From Humulus lupulus (lineage: Eukaryota > Streptophyta > Magnoliopsida > Rosales > Cannabaceae): DNA of 64,000 nucleotides. Below, piece after piece: positions 1 to 11,295 of the stretch (positions are counted from its first letter, which is position 1; every line of letters starts with the position of its first letter). Position numbers and translations under genes: made by a program. Location: the NCBI RefSeq assembly GCF_963169125.1, contig NC_084796.1, positions 90,442,888 through 90,506,887 of the forward strand, given 5' to 3'. Under the pieces are notes generated by a model. It was not told the DNA's origin. It did no database searches and saw only the letters and a program-made list of their open reading frames with translations.

Positions 1-629
1 AATACATTGTAGTTTTTTGGAGTAATAGGAACTGCAGTGTATTCGACCGTAAAGAAAAGTTCATGAAAAAACAACCAATTTTTTTTTAATATATAATTAC
101 TTTCATTTTCTTTTCATATTTAATTTTATTTCAGATTAAATATTTTTTAATACCAATAAAATTATATTAATAAAACTATATTCAATACAAATTATATTTA
201 ATTTTTTTAGTATAAAATAGCATATTTTATATAAATGAATTTCATCTAATATTATAACATATAATATATTCTTATAAACCTAATTTTATATGTTATTATC
301 TAAAAATAAACATGATGTATAAATTAAAATTAAAAAAAAATCACATATCATTACAAATTACAAGATGTCATTTATATATATATATATATACATAAGTAGT
401 TCAGTATACATACATAAGAAAAATTAATATACAAATCAAGTTAGTAAGTTACACGTAAGAAAAATTAGACTTCATAAATAAATACATCAATCTTGTCAAC
501 CAGTCGATTTTTAGTGAGAGTAGGTTGTCCTTGACACTGAATACGTTTTTGACAAACCAATACAAAATTGGCAAGTTAATATAGACTAGATGATTAAGTA
601 CTATATATAGTTTTTCTTAAGTAAAAAAA
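1..629. other. AT-rich intergenic DNA
   Basis: No credible coding region is visible on either strand. The stretch is strongly AT-rich and holds a short (TA)n microsatellite around 371-391. It lies downstream, in the minus sense, of the CACTA remnant at 630-956, so it may include further decayed transposon sequence, but I recognise no motif in it. Confidence 0.5.
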
Positions 630-956
630 TTATAAAATAACATACTTTCTTTTAATAACTTCTGCCAGATTTGGTGCATTTATAAGATCAGAAATGTATC
701 TTAATACATAAAAACCACATTCATGATTTTTTTTCCTAAAACGATGTTCTAGGGCCAAGTATCGTCTATGACCCATATAACACATTTTGTGCCCATTCGG
801 CAGACGACGGGCCCATGTGTTAGTGCAACATATTGGACATCATTGGTAACATTTTGTACTTAAACCTGATAGATTACCATATGTCAGGAAATCATTAATA
901 ATCCACAACAACACAACTTTTATGTTAAAGACTTATTTCTTAAAACCGTCATGCAT
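630..956 (-). pseudogene. CACTA TNP2 transposase remnant fused to a Ulp1-like peptidase tail
   Basis: Read on the minus strand from about 956, this encodes a decayed block of the TNP2 transposase family (CACTA/En-Spm). Visible landmarks are LLWIINDFLTYGNLSG, a CPICCTNTWARRLP block and CYMGHRRYLALEHRFR, which in TNP2 lie in the central transposase domain around the CPxC motif. Two stops interrupt the frame before the end. Immediately after HRFRK the frame continues into HECGFYVLRYISDLI, which looks like the C-terminal His/Cys region of the Ulp1-like (C48) peptidases carried by many CACTA elements, and ends at a TAA (complement of 630-632). In intact elements the two domains are far apart, so an internal deletion probably joined them. 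A run of eight T (minus-strand A) lies at the junction. The fragment runs opposite to CACTA E further right and is independent of it. Family assignment is from motif memory. Confidence 0.7.
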
Positions 957-1988
957 AGTTTCAATCAATATATATTAATATTTAAAAAAAAATTGGAAGA
1001 GTTTCCTCTGTTTCTATAGCATATCCCAAATTATTACTACCTATAAATTCAATTCAAATAATCACAACAATGAACATGCATAATTTCGTCCATAAACCAC
1101 CGCAGCACATAGAATTCGCTAAACATACTTCACTAAGACATACCTTCTGTTATCTCCATACCACACAATTTTATCTCTGAACCTACTTCACTACAGAAGA
1201 ATATCTAATATATTCAAACTCTCTAACAATAGTTTGTATAACATCAAAAAGAAAAATAAAACATTAAGTAATAATTTTTACTCACCTTCAAAACTAATCT
1301 TCAACAAGTTCAACGCACTTCAAACTTAAACAAGTAATTTCTGCAATAAAAGTTTAAACAATGATTAGTAATTATGGTAATTGGTATGATTTAGAGTATT
1401 CGAAATTACTTATTAAATTAAAACAAGTAAACTTAAATTTTATCTAGTAACTTTCTAATAAATTAGTTAAACCACTAAAATTAAATTTACTAAACCATAA
1501 TTATAAAATTAGGGATAAATTAATAATAAATTTTTATTCCTAAAATAACTAACAAAACTTAACTTTAAAAAAATTCATTATGTAAATAATATAAAAAGTT
1601 ATGTAAAATATAATATTATAATATAAAAAATTATGTAAAAAATAATATATTATAAATAATTAACATAATTAATATTAACTTTATTAAAAAAATAAGTACA
1701 TTAGGTATTAATATCCCAAAATTAAAAATATTAAAAAAAAATCAACTTTAAGAGATTGATACATGTTTTGAAAGCATGAAAATGTCTTCTAATCCTCTAC
1801 AAACATTAAAAAATGTTCAAAAATTGTAAAAAAAAAAACAAAAATCTCTCCATATAAAGATACATTAAAATCCCATTAAACCCACTCAAAATTTCTTCAT
1901 GTTTTCTCTAGAACTTCAAAATTAATCATTTTTATTAATATACACAAGATTTAAAGGATTAATGTGGAAGAAAATTATAAAAAAACGG
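957..1988. other. AT-rich DNA, no gene seen
   Basis: About 1 kb of very AT-rich sequence. It may include the decayed 5' part or an intron of the minus-strand CACTA remnant at 630-956. No ORF, terminal repeat or recognisable motif could be supported. Confidence 0.5.
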
Positions 1989-2326
1989 GTTTATACTTTT
2001 TTTGACTCTGTGTTTTGTCCCATTACCTGTTTGGACCCTATGTTTTGAATTTTTTTTTTTGGACCTTATGTTTTGTGAAATGGTTAAAATAGAACCCTAA
2101 ACTCGATTTTGATGAATAAAAAATTGAATATAACAACACAATTTTATTTGTGAATTGTTAGTTTGGTAAATTATTTGTGATTTTAGTTGAGAAAACATTG
2201 ACCAAAATCGAGTTTAGGGTTCTATTTTAACTATTTTACAAAACATAGGGTCCAAAAAGTAATTTGTCAAAACACAGGGTCCAAACAGGTAATGGGACAA
2301 AGCACAGAGTCCAAAAAGGTATAAAC
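1989..2326. mobile_element. Foldback MITE with about 125 bp terminal inverted arms
   Basis: The left arm (1989 to about 2115) and right arm (about 2199 to 2326) are inverted copies of each other. Both outer tips read GTTTATAC inward, followed by matching blocks (GACTCTGTG, GTCCCATTACC, GGACCC, then AACCCTAAACTCGATTTTG). They flank an AT-rich loop of about 85 bp. There is no coding capacity. The flanks AAAAAAC on both sides could be a short target duplication but are low complexity. The arm sequence is built from a motif (caaaacaYagggtccaaa) that also makes up the tandem array at 2790-3714. The superfamily is not clear; a Mutator-like or foldback origin is possible. Confidence 0.75.
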
Positions 2327-2789
2327 AAAAAACAAACACATAAAAAGGGTGAAGATGATGATTACCGTTGCTAGGGACGCCAAATTTTCTGTTCTCGTGC
2401 GCGAGTGGAATGAGGGAAATGAGGAGAGTGAAGGTCGGGGTCGAGTATACGGGGAATGGGACTTTTCTCCATGGTTATTTTGAAAAAACCGCAAAGAAAA
2501 GACCCCACTTCCCCACACTTACTACTTTACCTTGCGTTTTTTTATAACCGCAATAACAAAATATTTTTTAGGCGGGTACTAAATGTGATATTTGAGATTC
2601 CTTCAAATCTTTTCTCTGCGCTTTTTATTTATGTTTGAAAAAAAAGCACAGAGAAAGCCAATATTTATAGGAGTGATACTTTTCTATTTTATTTTATTTT
2701 AGTTTCTAAATATCTGTCTATATATAATAATACACATATATAGATATATATAAATTACTTAAAAATAAAACTACAACACAATTATAGAT
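2327..2789. other. GC-richer island with a short hairpin; possible orphan exon on the minus strand
   Basis: Between 2340 and 2540 the base composition is clearly more GC-rich than the surroundings. On the minus strand an ATG near 2473 opens a short frame that runs to a splice-donor-like CAACG/GTAATC near 2364, so a decayed first exon of a host gene or transposon gene is conceivable, but I recognise no protein family. Downstream, an imperfect inverted repeat (2609-2627 with 2639-2656, core CTCTGYGCTTTTT) forms a hairpin with a loop of about 11 nt. From 2660 onward it is plain AT-rich DNA. Confidence 0.3.
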
Positions 2790-3714
2790 AAAAAAATATT
2801 ATGATCCACTCTGTTTTAGTCAAATATTATTTTCGAAAATTCAATACTAACTTTTTGTTTGAAGAATTTTTAATAATTTATTTTACCATTTTAAAAATAA
2901 AGGGTTTGAATATGTAATCGACCAAAATATATGTGGTTCAAATAATATATCTATATATACCTATTTTTAATATTCTGACAAAACACGAGGTCCAAAAATT
3001 AATTTTTAAAAATAAAGGGTCTAAACAGGTAAACGAAAACATGTAGTTAATAAATTTATCTATATACACCTATTTTTAACGTTTTGAAAAAACACGAGGT
3101 CCAAAAGTTCATTTTTAAAATAAATAATTTTTTAATCATTCATTTTACCATTATAAAAATAAATTGTCCAAATATGTAATCAACCAAAATACATGTGGTT
3201 CAAATAACATATCTATATATACCTATTTTTAACATTTTGACAAAACACGAGGTCCAAATTATTTTTTTTAAATAAAGGGTCTAAACAGGTAATCGAATAC
3301 ATGTGGTTCAAATAATCTATCTATATATACAATACAAAAAATTTGGCTTGGGCCGAGACATTTTTTGCATCAACAAAGGTCGCCTTTTGCGCTGGCAAAC
3401 CCACATTTCTTGTAGTGATACCTATTTTTTACGTTTTGCCAAAACACGACGTCCAAAAGATAATTTTTTAGAATGTATGGTCCAAACGGGTATTCAACTA
3501 AAATCAATGGTTCAAAATGGTGTGAAATTTTAAACAAAATATATATTATATAAAAAATTTACTTTTTATAAAGAACTTTTAACCTTTTGAATACATATAT
3601 GATCAAAAAGTTAATTTTTAAAAATAAAAGATCAAAACGGGTAATTGTTTGAAATAGAGTGTTCAAATAATTGATTTATATATTCCTATTTTTATTCTTT
3701 TAACAAAACATGAG
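2790..3714. repeat. Degenerate tandem array, unit about 110-150 bp
   Basis: The anchor caaaacacgaggtccaaa recurs near 2979, 3089, 3241, 3441 and, more degenerate, near 3578 and 3704. Between anchors the order is constant: an AATAAAGGGTCTAAACAGG-like block, an ATGTGGTTCAAATAA block, then TATATACCTATTTTTAACG. An 88 bp insertion (3330-3417) sits in one unit. The array is cut by Gypsy A at 3715 and resumes at 16538-16606, so A landed inside it. The unit contains the same core motif as the arms of the MITE at 1989-2326. Confidence 0.8.
3330..3417. mobile_element. 88 bp CACTA-like micro-element with ATA target duplication
   Basis: The right tip reads TTTCTTGTAGTG, the exact complement of the plant CACTA terminus CACTACAAGAAA. 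The left tip, CAATACAAAAAA, matches it with two changes. The element is flanked by ATA on both sides (3327-3329 and 3418-3420), the 3 bp target duplication expected for CACTA. Neighbouring tandem units near 2951 and 3211 give the empty site (ctatatatacctattttt), and removing the element plus one ATA restores it exactly. It has no coding capacity, so it would depend on a transposase supplied elsewhere. Confidence 0.85.
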
Positions 3715-3717
3715 TAT

Positions 3718-4415
3718 TGTACCCCAAAATAAGCGTAGACTCAATCATTTAGCTAGGGTTACAACTATCAGATAAACACACGAAAAAGCAGGCGAATAGA
3801 ACATCTAGCTAACGTTGATATGAGCAGCACGAGTTAGGACTTGGTGGGGTGACATGTGGATAATCTCCAGATCGCCTCTCAGAGCAATCATTCTATTCGA
3901 GACATGTAATGGCCAGATCGCCTTTAGGTTGCTCTTAACTTAATCCAAACTAAAGTTCGTACACTCTTCGATTAAGATGTTCAGCTCGTGGAAACCTAGT
4001 GATGACACAAGACTTGGAGGTCCCTTATACGCTCATTAATTCCCAGGCTTTATTACACATTTATCCCCTGAGATAACGAGAGTAATTTCAATAGGCAATC
4101 ATATCCATATGTAAATGGGAATTATCTTGATTGATTGTTTATAATATTTATGCACATGATTCCCAAAACCTGTGAAGAGATATCAACTATAAATATCAGG
4201 GATAATTGATAAGAAAAGGGATGACTTTTTGTAATATAGAAATTTGAAGAGATTAATAATATTGTCTCGTGGGCTAGGTGGATTTGAACCACTTAACCAC
4301 GTAAAATTGTGAGTGTGGGAAGTTGTTCATATAATTCATTACGGTTTAGAAAAGAGCATTAATATCTTTCTGATTGGATTTCTTAATCTAATGTCGGTGA
4401 AAAACCGCGCCAATG
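3718..4415 (+). repeat. 5' LTR of element A
   Basis: Direct copy of 15809-16537, and similar to the LTR of B (40072-43210). It begins TGTACCCC and ends near ccgcgccaa. A TATAAAT box lies at 4188-4194 and is conserved in the other two LTR copies (16298-16304, 42973-42979), marking the likely promoter. Confidence 0.88.
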
Positions 4416-4431
4416 GTTAGGTGCTTTCATT
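4414..4431 (+). promoter_or_regulatory. Putative primer-binding region of element A
   Basis: Directly after the LTR end the sequence reads TGG, then GGTGCTTTCATTGA. The same block follows the LTR in B (near 43217) and in D (minus strand, 32799-32820). Its constant position suggests the tRNA primer-binding site. It is not the initiator-Met type used by F and C, and I cannot name the tRNA. Confidence 0.5.
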
Positions 4432-4480
4432 GATAGTTCATTAGTGCTTCATACTTAATACGTTTCATTCAACATTCATC

Positions 4481-6710
4481 ATGGTTGTCACTCAATCAAT
4501 GCACGACAACAAAATGGAGCAGCCTGGTGAGTAGGAGGCGCATCATACGGTTGCTCCCACTAAAAAAGGCTTAGATGTTCAACAATGCCCTGGAAAGCAA
4601 CAGGTGGGCCAAGATGATGCTGGGAGTTCAGCGCCACTCTCACCAAATCCTAACCCAGGATATCTTACAGCCATCGAGATGGAGAATGCCCAATTCAAGA
4701 GTCATCTTGCTCAGGCTAACAGGAAGATTGAGGAGGTCCTAGCTCAATTTCCCCCTCTTGTAATCAACGTCAATGTCGAAAAGAGGCAAAATGGGTCCCG
4801 TAGGTCCAACAAGAATAACTGACCAAATCCAAGTCATTCTGTCAGAACCGCTACTCCGAGCTCTATACCTTCAGAGTGAAATCAGTAGAGTGCTCAACTT
4901 GGTAATCATCACAGGAACCATCATCCCCATGTTAGTTGATCGGTCATAACCGCGACCCCCAGCTCCATGCCTTCCGAACAGATTCTAAGGAATGTTCACA
5001 ATAACCAAACTGAGCGAGCTAGGACAAATTCACAGAGACAAAATGCCTCAGCGAATCCATTTGTACCGCGATCACAACAACAAGCACAAAGTACTTAGGA
5101 GATCGAGGTAGAACCGAGACAGGCTAATATAGTACGACCTGATGGGACGAGAATAGCCTGACCGATAAGACACCCGCCATCACCGGTTAGACATCCAACA
5201 CCACCGTGCCCACAGAGAGATGCTCTTTTACGGGGGATAACAGGAGGAATCCTCCCCCTTCAGTGGACATCTACATCCCACGACCTCGCCTGATAATCCA
5301 GGTCCTCGATCTCAGCCGCTGGTTGTACGTTTCGCTAATGGAAGTTACTAGATGAGGAGCCAATGTGGAGGCAGGTTTAAAAGAGACCTGAGGAATCATC
5401 TGAGTTTTGCACAAAGTCCTCGTTCCAATCCACACCCTGACATGCATGGCAATCTGAATTCACAAAGGAGGTATCCAGCTCGCAATTATGATATGAGTTA
5501 TCCTCAAGATGGGGGAGGTTTGTATATCGTTCGCGACAATGGGAGTGTCCCATGTACCCAAGCTCAAACTTGGAGGGAAAACAACCCATCTAACATGTAT
5601 AATAGGATGGGGGTTGGCGAACAGCCCCAGCTAACCTAGAGACCAAATATCCACTCTTCGAGTGACTGGCCTTGATGTAGGAGCAGATGAATAAGCTTTT
5701 ATCTTGAAAAGGAATTGATGATTGTGATTCCAATGAGGTGCTCGAGCCTTTCGCCCCAAACATTTCAACAACTCTGTATCCTGTTGGCTTCAAGATGTCA
5801 ACCATGCTTGCGTTTGATGGAAACTCAGATCCATCCGCCTACCTCGAGGTGTTGAATACGCTGATGAGGGCCCAGAATGTCGAGATTGACCTAAGATGTA
5901 TTTTGTTCCCTGCAACTATTACCGAACATGCCAGATAGTTGTTCAAAAAATACAAAAGACATTCCATTAGCTCATGGAAGAAGGTGTCTTCCTAGTTCAA
6001 GAGAGCGTTCCGAGCTCCAAATGAAACTCGCATCTAGGCCGACTCATTAGCCAGCATGAAACAATAACCTAGTGAGTCCTTGAAAGCATATCTAAGTAGG
6101 TTCACCAACGCTACAGCACGAGTTAGAGATGTTGATGATAAGTCCAAGCTCATGGCAATGAAGATGGGAACCATGGTAGGAGGAGATTTATGGCAGGAGC
6201 CCTAGCGGAAAGGAGTTAAAAGTGTAGATGAGTTCTTGGCCCAGGCTCAAGAATGGATAAATTTGGATAAGAGGCAATCCGCTGTCACATGAACTAGCAG
6301 ATCCCTATTCAGCCTGCTGGAGCGGTGACAGATGTTGCTGCTACGACTCAACATGTTACCGAGAATAACCAAGTAGGAAACAATAAAAGAAAATAGAATG
6401 GTGAGGGCGACCAGAGAATCACAAAGAAGAACATGCCTGGGGAAAAATTCAAGCCAATTTATGCCACCTACACTTACTAGACAGATACACGGGACGATAT
6501 TTTCCTAGAGAACTCTAATCGCCTTCCATGGAAGAAACTAGAGCCACTAAGACATTGAGGGCAAGGAGAGATCCCTTTATGTTTTGTCGATGTCATAATA
6601 ACATCGGCCATAACACTGATGATTGCCGACAATTGAAGGACGAGATAGAAACTCTCATTCGGGCTGGACCGTTAGCCCAGTATACCCGAAATCGAGTCCC
6701 TCCCAATTAA
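4481..6710 (+). pseudogene. gag: Gag of element A (broken)
   Basis: The ATG at 4481 opens the gag region about 65 bases after the LTR, and the reading frame is interrupted repeatedly (for example the stop at the TAG near 4532 and frameshifts near 5640 and 5936). The N-terminal part carries a short coiled-coil-like stretch (ENAQFKSHLAQANRKIEEV). The capsid-like core near 5738-6270 contains the landmarks AFDGNSDPSAYLE, CILFPATIT and SESLKAYLSRFTN, typical of the retrotransposon gag domain in Tat-type Gypsy elements. A zinc-knuckle relic, FCRCHNNIGHNTDDC followed by QLKDEIETLI, lies near 6580-6665. The same order is seen in B, which is better preserved. It no longer encodes a full protein. Confidence 0.85.
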
Positions 6711-7507
6711 TCAACCAAGTAGAATTCTCGTCCAGCTCAGGAAACTCTATTTGGTCATTCTAGAGCTCAAATAGATCAGGGGAACCAGGTTGACCCTCCT
6801 CCAATAGTAAGAGGAGATATAACCACTATTGTTGGAGGACCCCATTTGGCTAGCACGAGCAATGGGGCCTAAAAAGGTATATACAAGAGCTAAAAACTCA
6901 CAATGGTGCTGAATTTATCCCGGAGCAACGGTTATCAAAACAACAGCAGTTGGAAAAACAACCATTCATTTTCACAGAAGAGGATGCTAGCCACGTTCAG
7001 TTCCCACATAATGACCCACTGGTGGTAACCGTTCAGCTCGCCAACTAAAGAATACAAAGGATATTGGTTGATAATTGGAGCTCAGTAAATATGCTATTCA
7101 TGTCCACCCTAGAAAAGATTGGATTTTCCGTAACCGATCTTAAGGCGACCTCAATGACACTATACGGATTCTCAAGTGAAAGAACAACAGCCATAGGTAC
7201 AATCAGACTGGTAGTTACGCTAGGGGATGATAGGCGAGTTGTTTCTAAAACTCTTGAGTTCGTTGTAATCAATTGTCCGACTGTATATAATGCGATTTTG
7301 GGATGACACACACTGATGGGTTTTGAGGCCATCACCTCGATTCGACACCCGTCGATGAAGCTTCCTTCAACTTTAAGAATATGTATCGTGAGAGGACACC
7401 AACTCGTTGCTAGAGAATGCTACAACATTTCCATCAAGGGAAAAACACAACCCTTGCAGCAGACAATGGTCATTGTCGAGGGAGGAGAGGAGCCCCGAGA
7501 AAATTAG
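6711..7507 (+). pseudogene. pol: Aspartic protease of element A (broken)
   Basis: The frame from about 7050 reads VDNWSSVNMLF, the position of the protease active site (usually D-G/S-G-S-S in Tat elements). Here the residues after the aspartate are changed to N-W, so activity is doubtful. Downstream blocks TMTLYGF-like (MTLYGFSSE), a GDD-containing strand and NCPTVYNAILG match the conserved order of Tat proteases. A stop follows at 7304-7306, after which the RHPSMKLP and ARECYNISIKGK blocks continue the protein. The region 6711-7050 is a low-similarity linker. The family assignment rests on motif order. Confidence 0.75.
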
Positions 7508-7900
7508 CATTGACCCAGAAGCCCCGTCAAGAGTTGTAAAAGTTACCCATGGGGCGGAAGAACCAAGAGAAGGAGATAACAAAATTGCCCAACATGACGA
7601 CATTGATCCATGATTAGGCGAGGATAGGTCTAAGCTCCAAGTTATGGACGACCTCGATGAAATCAGTATTGTCTCAGACGCACCTTCAAGAGTTTTAAAA
7701 GTTGGTGAAAAACCACGTCAATAGTTTGGATACCTGGTCGAATTCTTGAGAAAGAACATGGATGTCTTCACTAAGGTTAAAGGCGAGTAGTCTGAATTCG
7801 AGTTCAGCTCCGTTGAATAAGTACCCCGTGAATAGAATTCCAATGTTGATGCTTTTGCTCGACTTGCTACCACAAAAGAGGCGTATACACTGAACGTATT
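7508..7900 (+). pseudogene. pol: Pol scar: start of RT joined directly to the end of RNase H
   Basis: One frame reads EFLRKNMDVFT, the usual approach to the RT domain in Tat elements, and continues without shift into KVKGE, then (after a stop) EFEFSSVE and VPRE-NSNVDAFARLA, the tail of RNase H just before integrase. The whole RT core and most of RNase H, normally well over 1 kb, are absent. The junction is at about 7770-7775. Three stops lie in the remaining frame. Element A is therefore incapable of reverse transcription by itself. Confidence 0.75.
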
Positions 7901-10900
7901 TCCGGTGGAGTTCTTAGAAAAATCGAGCATAACAGCAGAATCAGTTAAGGTCGGAATGATTGACATAAAACTGACCCTTATGACCCCCATAGTAGAGTAC
8001 CTCCTAATCGATAAGATAATTGGTGATCGAAAGGATGCAAGAAAGTTGTTATATCAAGTTTTGTGGTATGTTATGGTTAAAGGGACTCTATATCGACGAG
8101 GAGATTCCCTACCTCTCCTGGGATGTGTTTTACTTGAGGAAGCGCAAACTATCTTGCAAGAGATTCACGAGGCTTTCTGCAGAGACCACACTAGGGGAAA
8201 AAACTTGGCTCTAAACGTAATGAGACCGGACTATTTTTGGCCTACGCTGACAAAGGACTCGGTCTCATATGTTCAGAAATGTGACAAGTGCCAACACTTC
8301 GCAACAATTGCCCGAGCATCGCCCGTTGAGTTAAGCATGATCTTATCCCCTTGGTCGTTTGCATTATGGGGGCTCAACTTGATTTGTTCTTTACCAACAA
8401 GAAAAGGAGGAGTTTGTTATGTTGTTGTCGCCATCAACTACTTCACGAAGTGGGTTGAGGCAGAGCCTTTGGCGACCATAACCTCGAAGAGAGTCTTGAA
8501 TTTCATGGTTAAGAATATCATATGTTGATTTGGATTCCCAGAGAAGACCGTGTCTGACAACAGAACTCAATTCGATAGTGATCTCTTCACAAACTTTTGT
8601 GAAAAATATGACATAATCAAGTGTTAGGAACAGTTCCTAGTGTGCAGCGGAAATTGCGATAATAGTAATATTGTATACAACAAATTTTTTTCATATAAAC
8701 AACTTTATATGACGATCCTTTAATATGCAATATGTTAATCAATATATTATGTATATATAAAAAATAATACGAAATGATTCACCTCTTGTAGCCTATCAAG
8801 AATCCTATAATCTTTTTGTGTATATTTCAATCTTCCTATCCTTGCTAGAGTACTCACACATAGATCTTCCAAGACATTCTCTACACCTCATGATGTGGGT
8901 GGGCCCATAGAGAACAAGAATCAATATTTGTGAATCAAAAGTATTCTCAACACATAAGACTCTTGATTATAGGCTAAAGAGAAAGATTTTTCTCTTATGT
9001 GTAAAAATTGTGTTATTCTATTTTCTATCATATAGAATATATATAGACATTATAATAATAATAATAATAGTAATAATAATAAAAAAAAATAATATTAATA
9101 ATAATAGTAGTAGTAATAATAATTAATGACAAAGTCTTACATTCCATTATAAAATCCTTGTCAAAATGTTTTATTAATTAATTAAATAAAATATAAAACC
9201 AATCAACTGAGCACCATTAGTAGTGGTACAAGCATAGGGTAGTCCAAGAAGCCCTATGCGTGTAGCACTTCCCTGAAAAATGAGATTTTTTTTTTTTATG
9301 AAATTTTATTTTAATTGATTAATAATTAGAAATTCCAATAAAGTATCATCTTTTTAAGGAAAAGATAACAAATTAAATTTCAAATTTCAAAATTTGAATT
9401 TCCATTGTCATCTTATTATTAATTAAATAAACATAATAATCAAAACAAATTTTGACTTTCCATATTTATCTTTTCACACTTAAATAAAATAATTGATTAA
9501 AATCAATTTATTTTATTTCTACACAATTTTAAAAATTGCTCAAATGCAATAATAAATGGTGCAACTTCAATTATCACATAATTGCACATTTATCCCAATG
9601 AATAAATATTCTCTCAAATAACCCATTCATAGTTTTATGTATCAATTCTTACCTTAAATAGTTCTGATAGAGCCGCCCCGGGGACCTATGGACCAATAAT
9701 TCCAAGCTCCAATAAATAATAGATTATTAATAAAAAAAATTTGATTCAATAATCATATTTATTAATCTCATGATTACTCCACTATAAATATGATAATGAA
9801 CTCTTGAGAATTAAAGACATATATTTACTAAGCACTTTATTGTAACCATAAAGTGTCCATTGATATAATCATCACATACCAATTAATCATCTATTAATGA
9901 TTCATAATTAAGTGGGAATAAAATTACTGTTTTACCCTTTTAATTATATCTTGATTCCTAGTGTACCATTGAATTCACTTGTGAAGGTTAATTCATAATC
10001 TAATTATGAATTTGATGTCAATAACCTTTTCAGTTCCAAAAGCCAACCCAATATGGAACCATCATTCAATCTATAAGAAGGTATAGATTCTATATCTGTT
10101 AAGCTATGTCCCCAGCCATATACATCATTGAGACCCCAAAATAATAGTTCTTAGCTTGATCATTCTGACAGACCATAACACATGAATCAAATGATCAAAT
10201 GACATATATAGGAGTTCATGGTAACTTCAGGATTAAGATCAGTTTGTATATGATCATTAGTTGATGTGTTTTATAATACTATGAAATGGTATTTAAACAA
10301 GTCTTATCAAATCACATCTGGTCCAGTTCAACACACTCTCAGTATGCAATGTGCCTCCACTAAAGTGTCCTACTACACTAGTAACCCGAATTTAGGTCAC
10401 ATGTATTTATAATACTATTGGACCGTACTAGTAGTAATTAATCTAAAGATTCCATAACTTTATTTTACTGCGAACTATTTAAATTCATTATCTCAATCTC
10501 GATCCTCTCATACCAATATGAGATTGAGACCACATAGATGAACTTGAGAATTTTCTAAAATTTACTGAATATTATTAACAATAATATAGTACATAAGCTA
10601 CATGTATATAATAATACAATTTATTCATTTATTTCATTAAAACCATTGTCAACTACAATTACTTTAAGGGCACAATTCCCAACACTAAGAGTTTCTCGTG
10701 GGTAACATACCAGCAGGTTAATGGGCAGGTCGAGGATGTAAACAAAACCCTAAAGGAGATCTTAAAGAAGAGGTTAGATAAATCCAAGGGATTATGGCCT
10801 GAGCCGCTCCCACAAGTACTCTAGGCCTATAGAACCCTCACATCGCACCTACACAGGATATACCCCATTCTCTCTGGCCTTTGGAAGTGAGGCTATGCTT

Positions 10901-11295
10901 CAATTGATGAACTGGTGATGACCCATAGACATAAAACATTTGATAAAGATCAAAACAATGAGCTACTTAGTGCATCCCTAGATCTGATCAAGGAAAAATG
11001 AGAAGCGTCATAATTACAGCTCGCCCATTATCAACATAGAATCACTCGCTACTTCAACTCGAAGGTAAAATATTGCAGAATCAAACTCGGTGATTTAGTT
11101 CTCTGGAGGGTGTTTTGGCAAATAAAGATCCCAAGGATGGTGTGTTACGACCGAACTGGGAAGGGTCATACCAGATCGTGGAAATCCTACAAGAAAGGAC
11201 CTTTGAACTAGCTCGGTTGAATGGAAAAATAGACCCACAAACATGGAATGGCTTGCACCTTAAAAATACTATCAGTAGTAGATGGCATAATTAAT
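7827..11295 (+). pseudogene. pol: Integrase of element A, split by a solo LTR
   Basis: Part one (7827-8621) contains the zinc-binding HHCC region (HEAFCRDHTRG through VQKCDKCQ) and the catalytic core. In the core the usual first aspartate (WGLD) is read as WGLN, and the second is present in VSDNRTQFDSDLF. The frame is interrupted by a 2,063 bp Copia solo LTR and resumes at 10685 with NGQVEDVNKTL, which supplies the catalytic glutamate. It then continues through LASLDLI-like and LQLAHYQHRITRYFNSKVKYC to LDGKI/WNGLHL-like sequence near 11270. Several stops and shifts are present. Established knowledge: the DDE triad integrates cDNA into chromosomes. This copy is dead. Confidence 0.85.
8622..10684 (-). 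repeat. Copia-type solo LTR in antisense orientation
   Basis: On the minus strand it starts TGTTGGGAATTGTGCCC and ends with a pyrimidine-rich CCGCTGCACACTAGGAAC block and CTAACA, the usual form of a plant Copia LTR. The start resembles that of Copia G (TGTTGGGATTTTATGCCC). It is flanked by TCAAG (8617-8621) and CTAAG (10685-10689), a diverged 5 bp duplication, and the integrase frame of A resumes exactly after it. There is no second LTR or internal region, so it arose by LTR-LTR recombination. An (ATA/ATT)n microsatellite lies at about 9050-9125. Confidence 0.85.

Noticed and set aside
2092..2108. Telomere-like AACCCTAAAC motif (also inverted near 2211)
   Set aside because: Only one copy per MITE arm; not a telomeric array.
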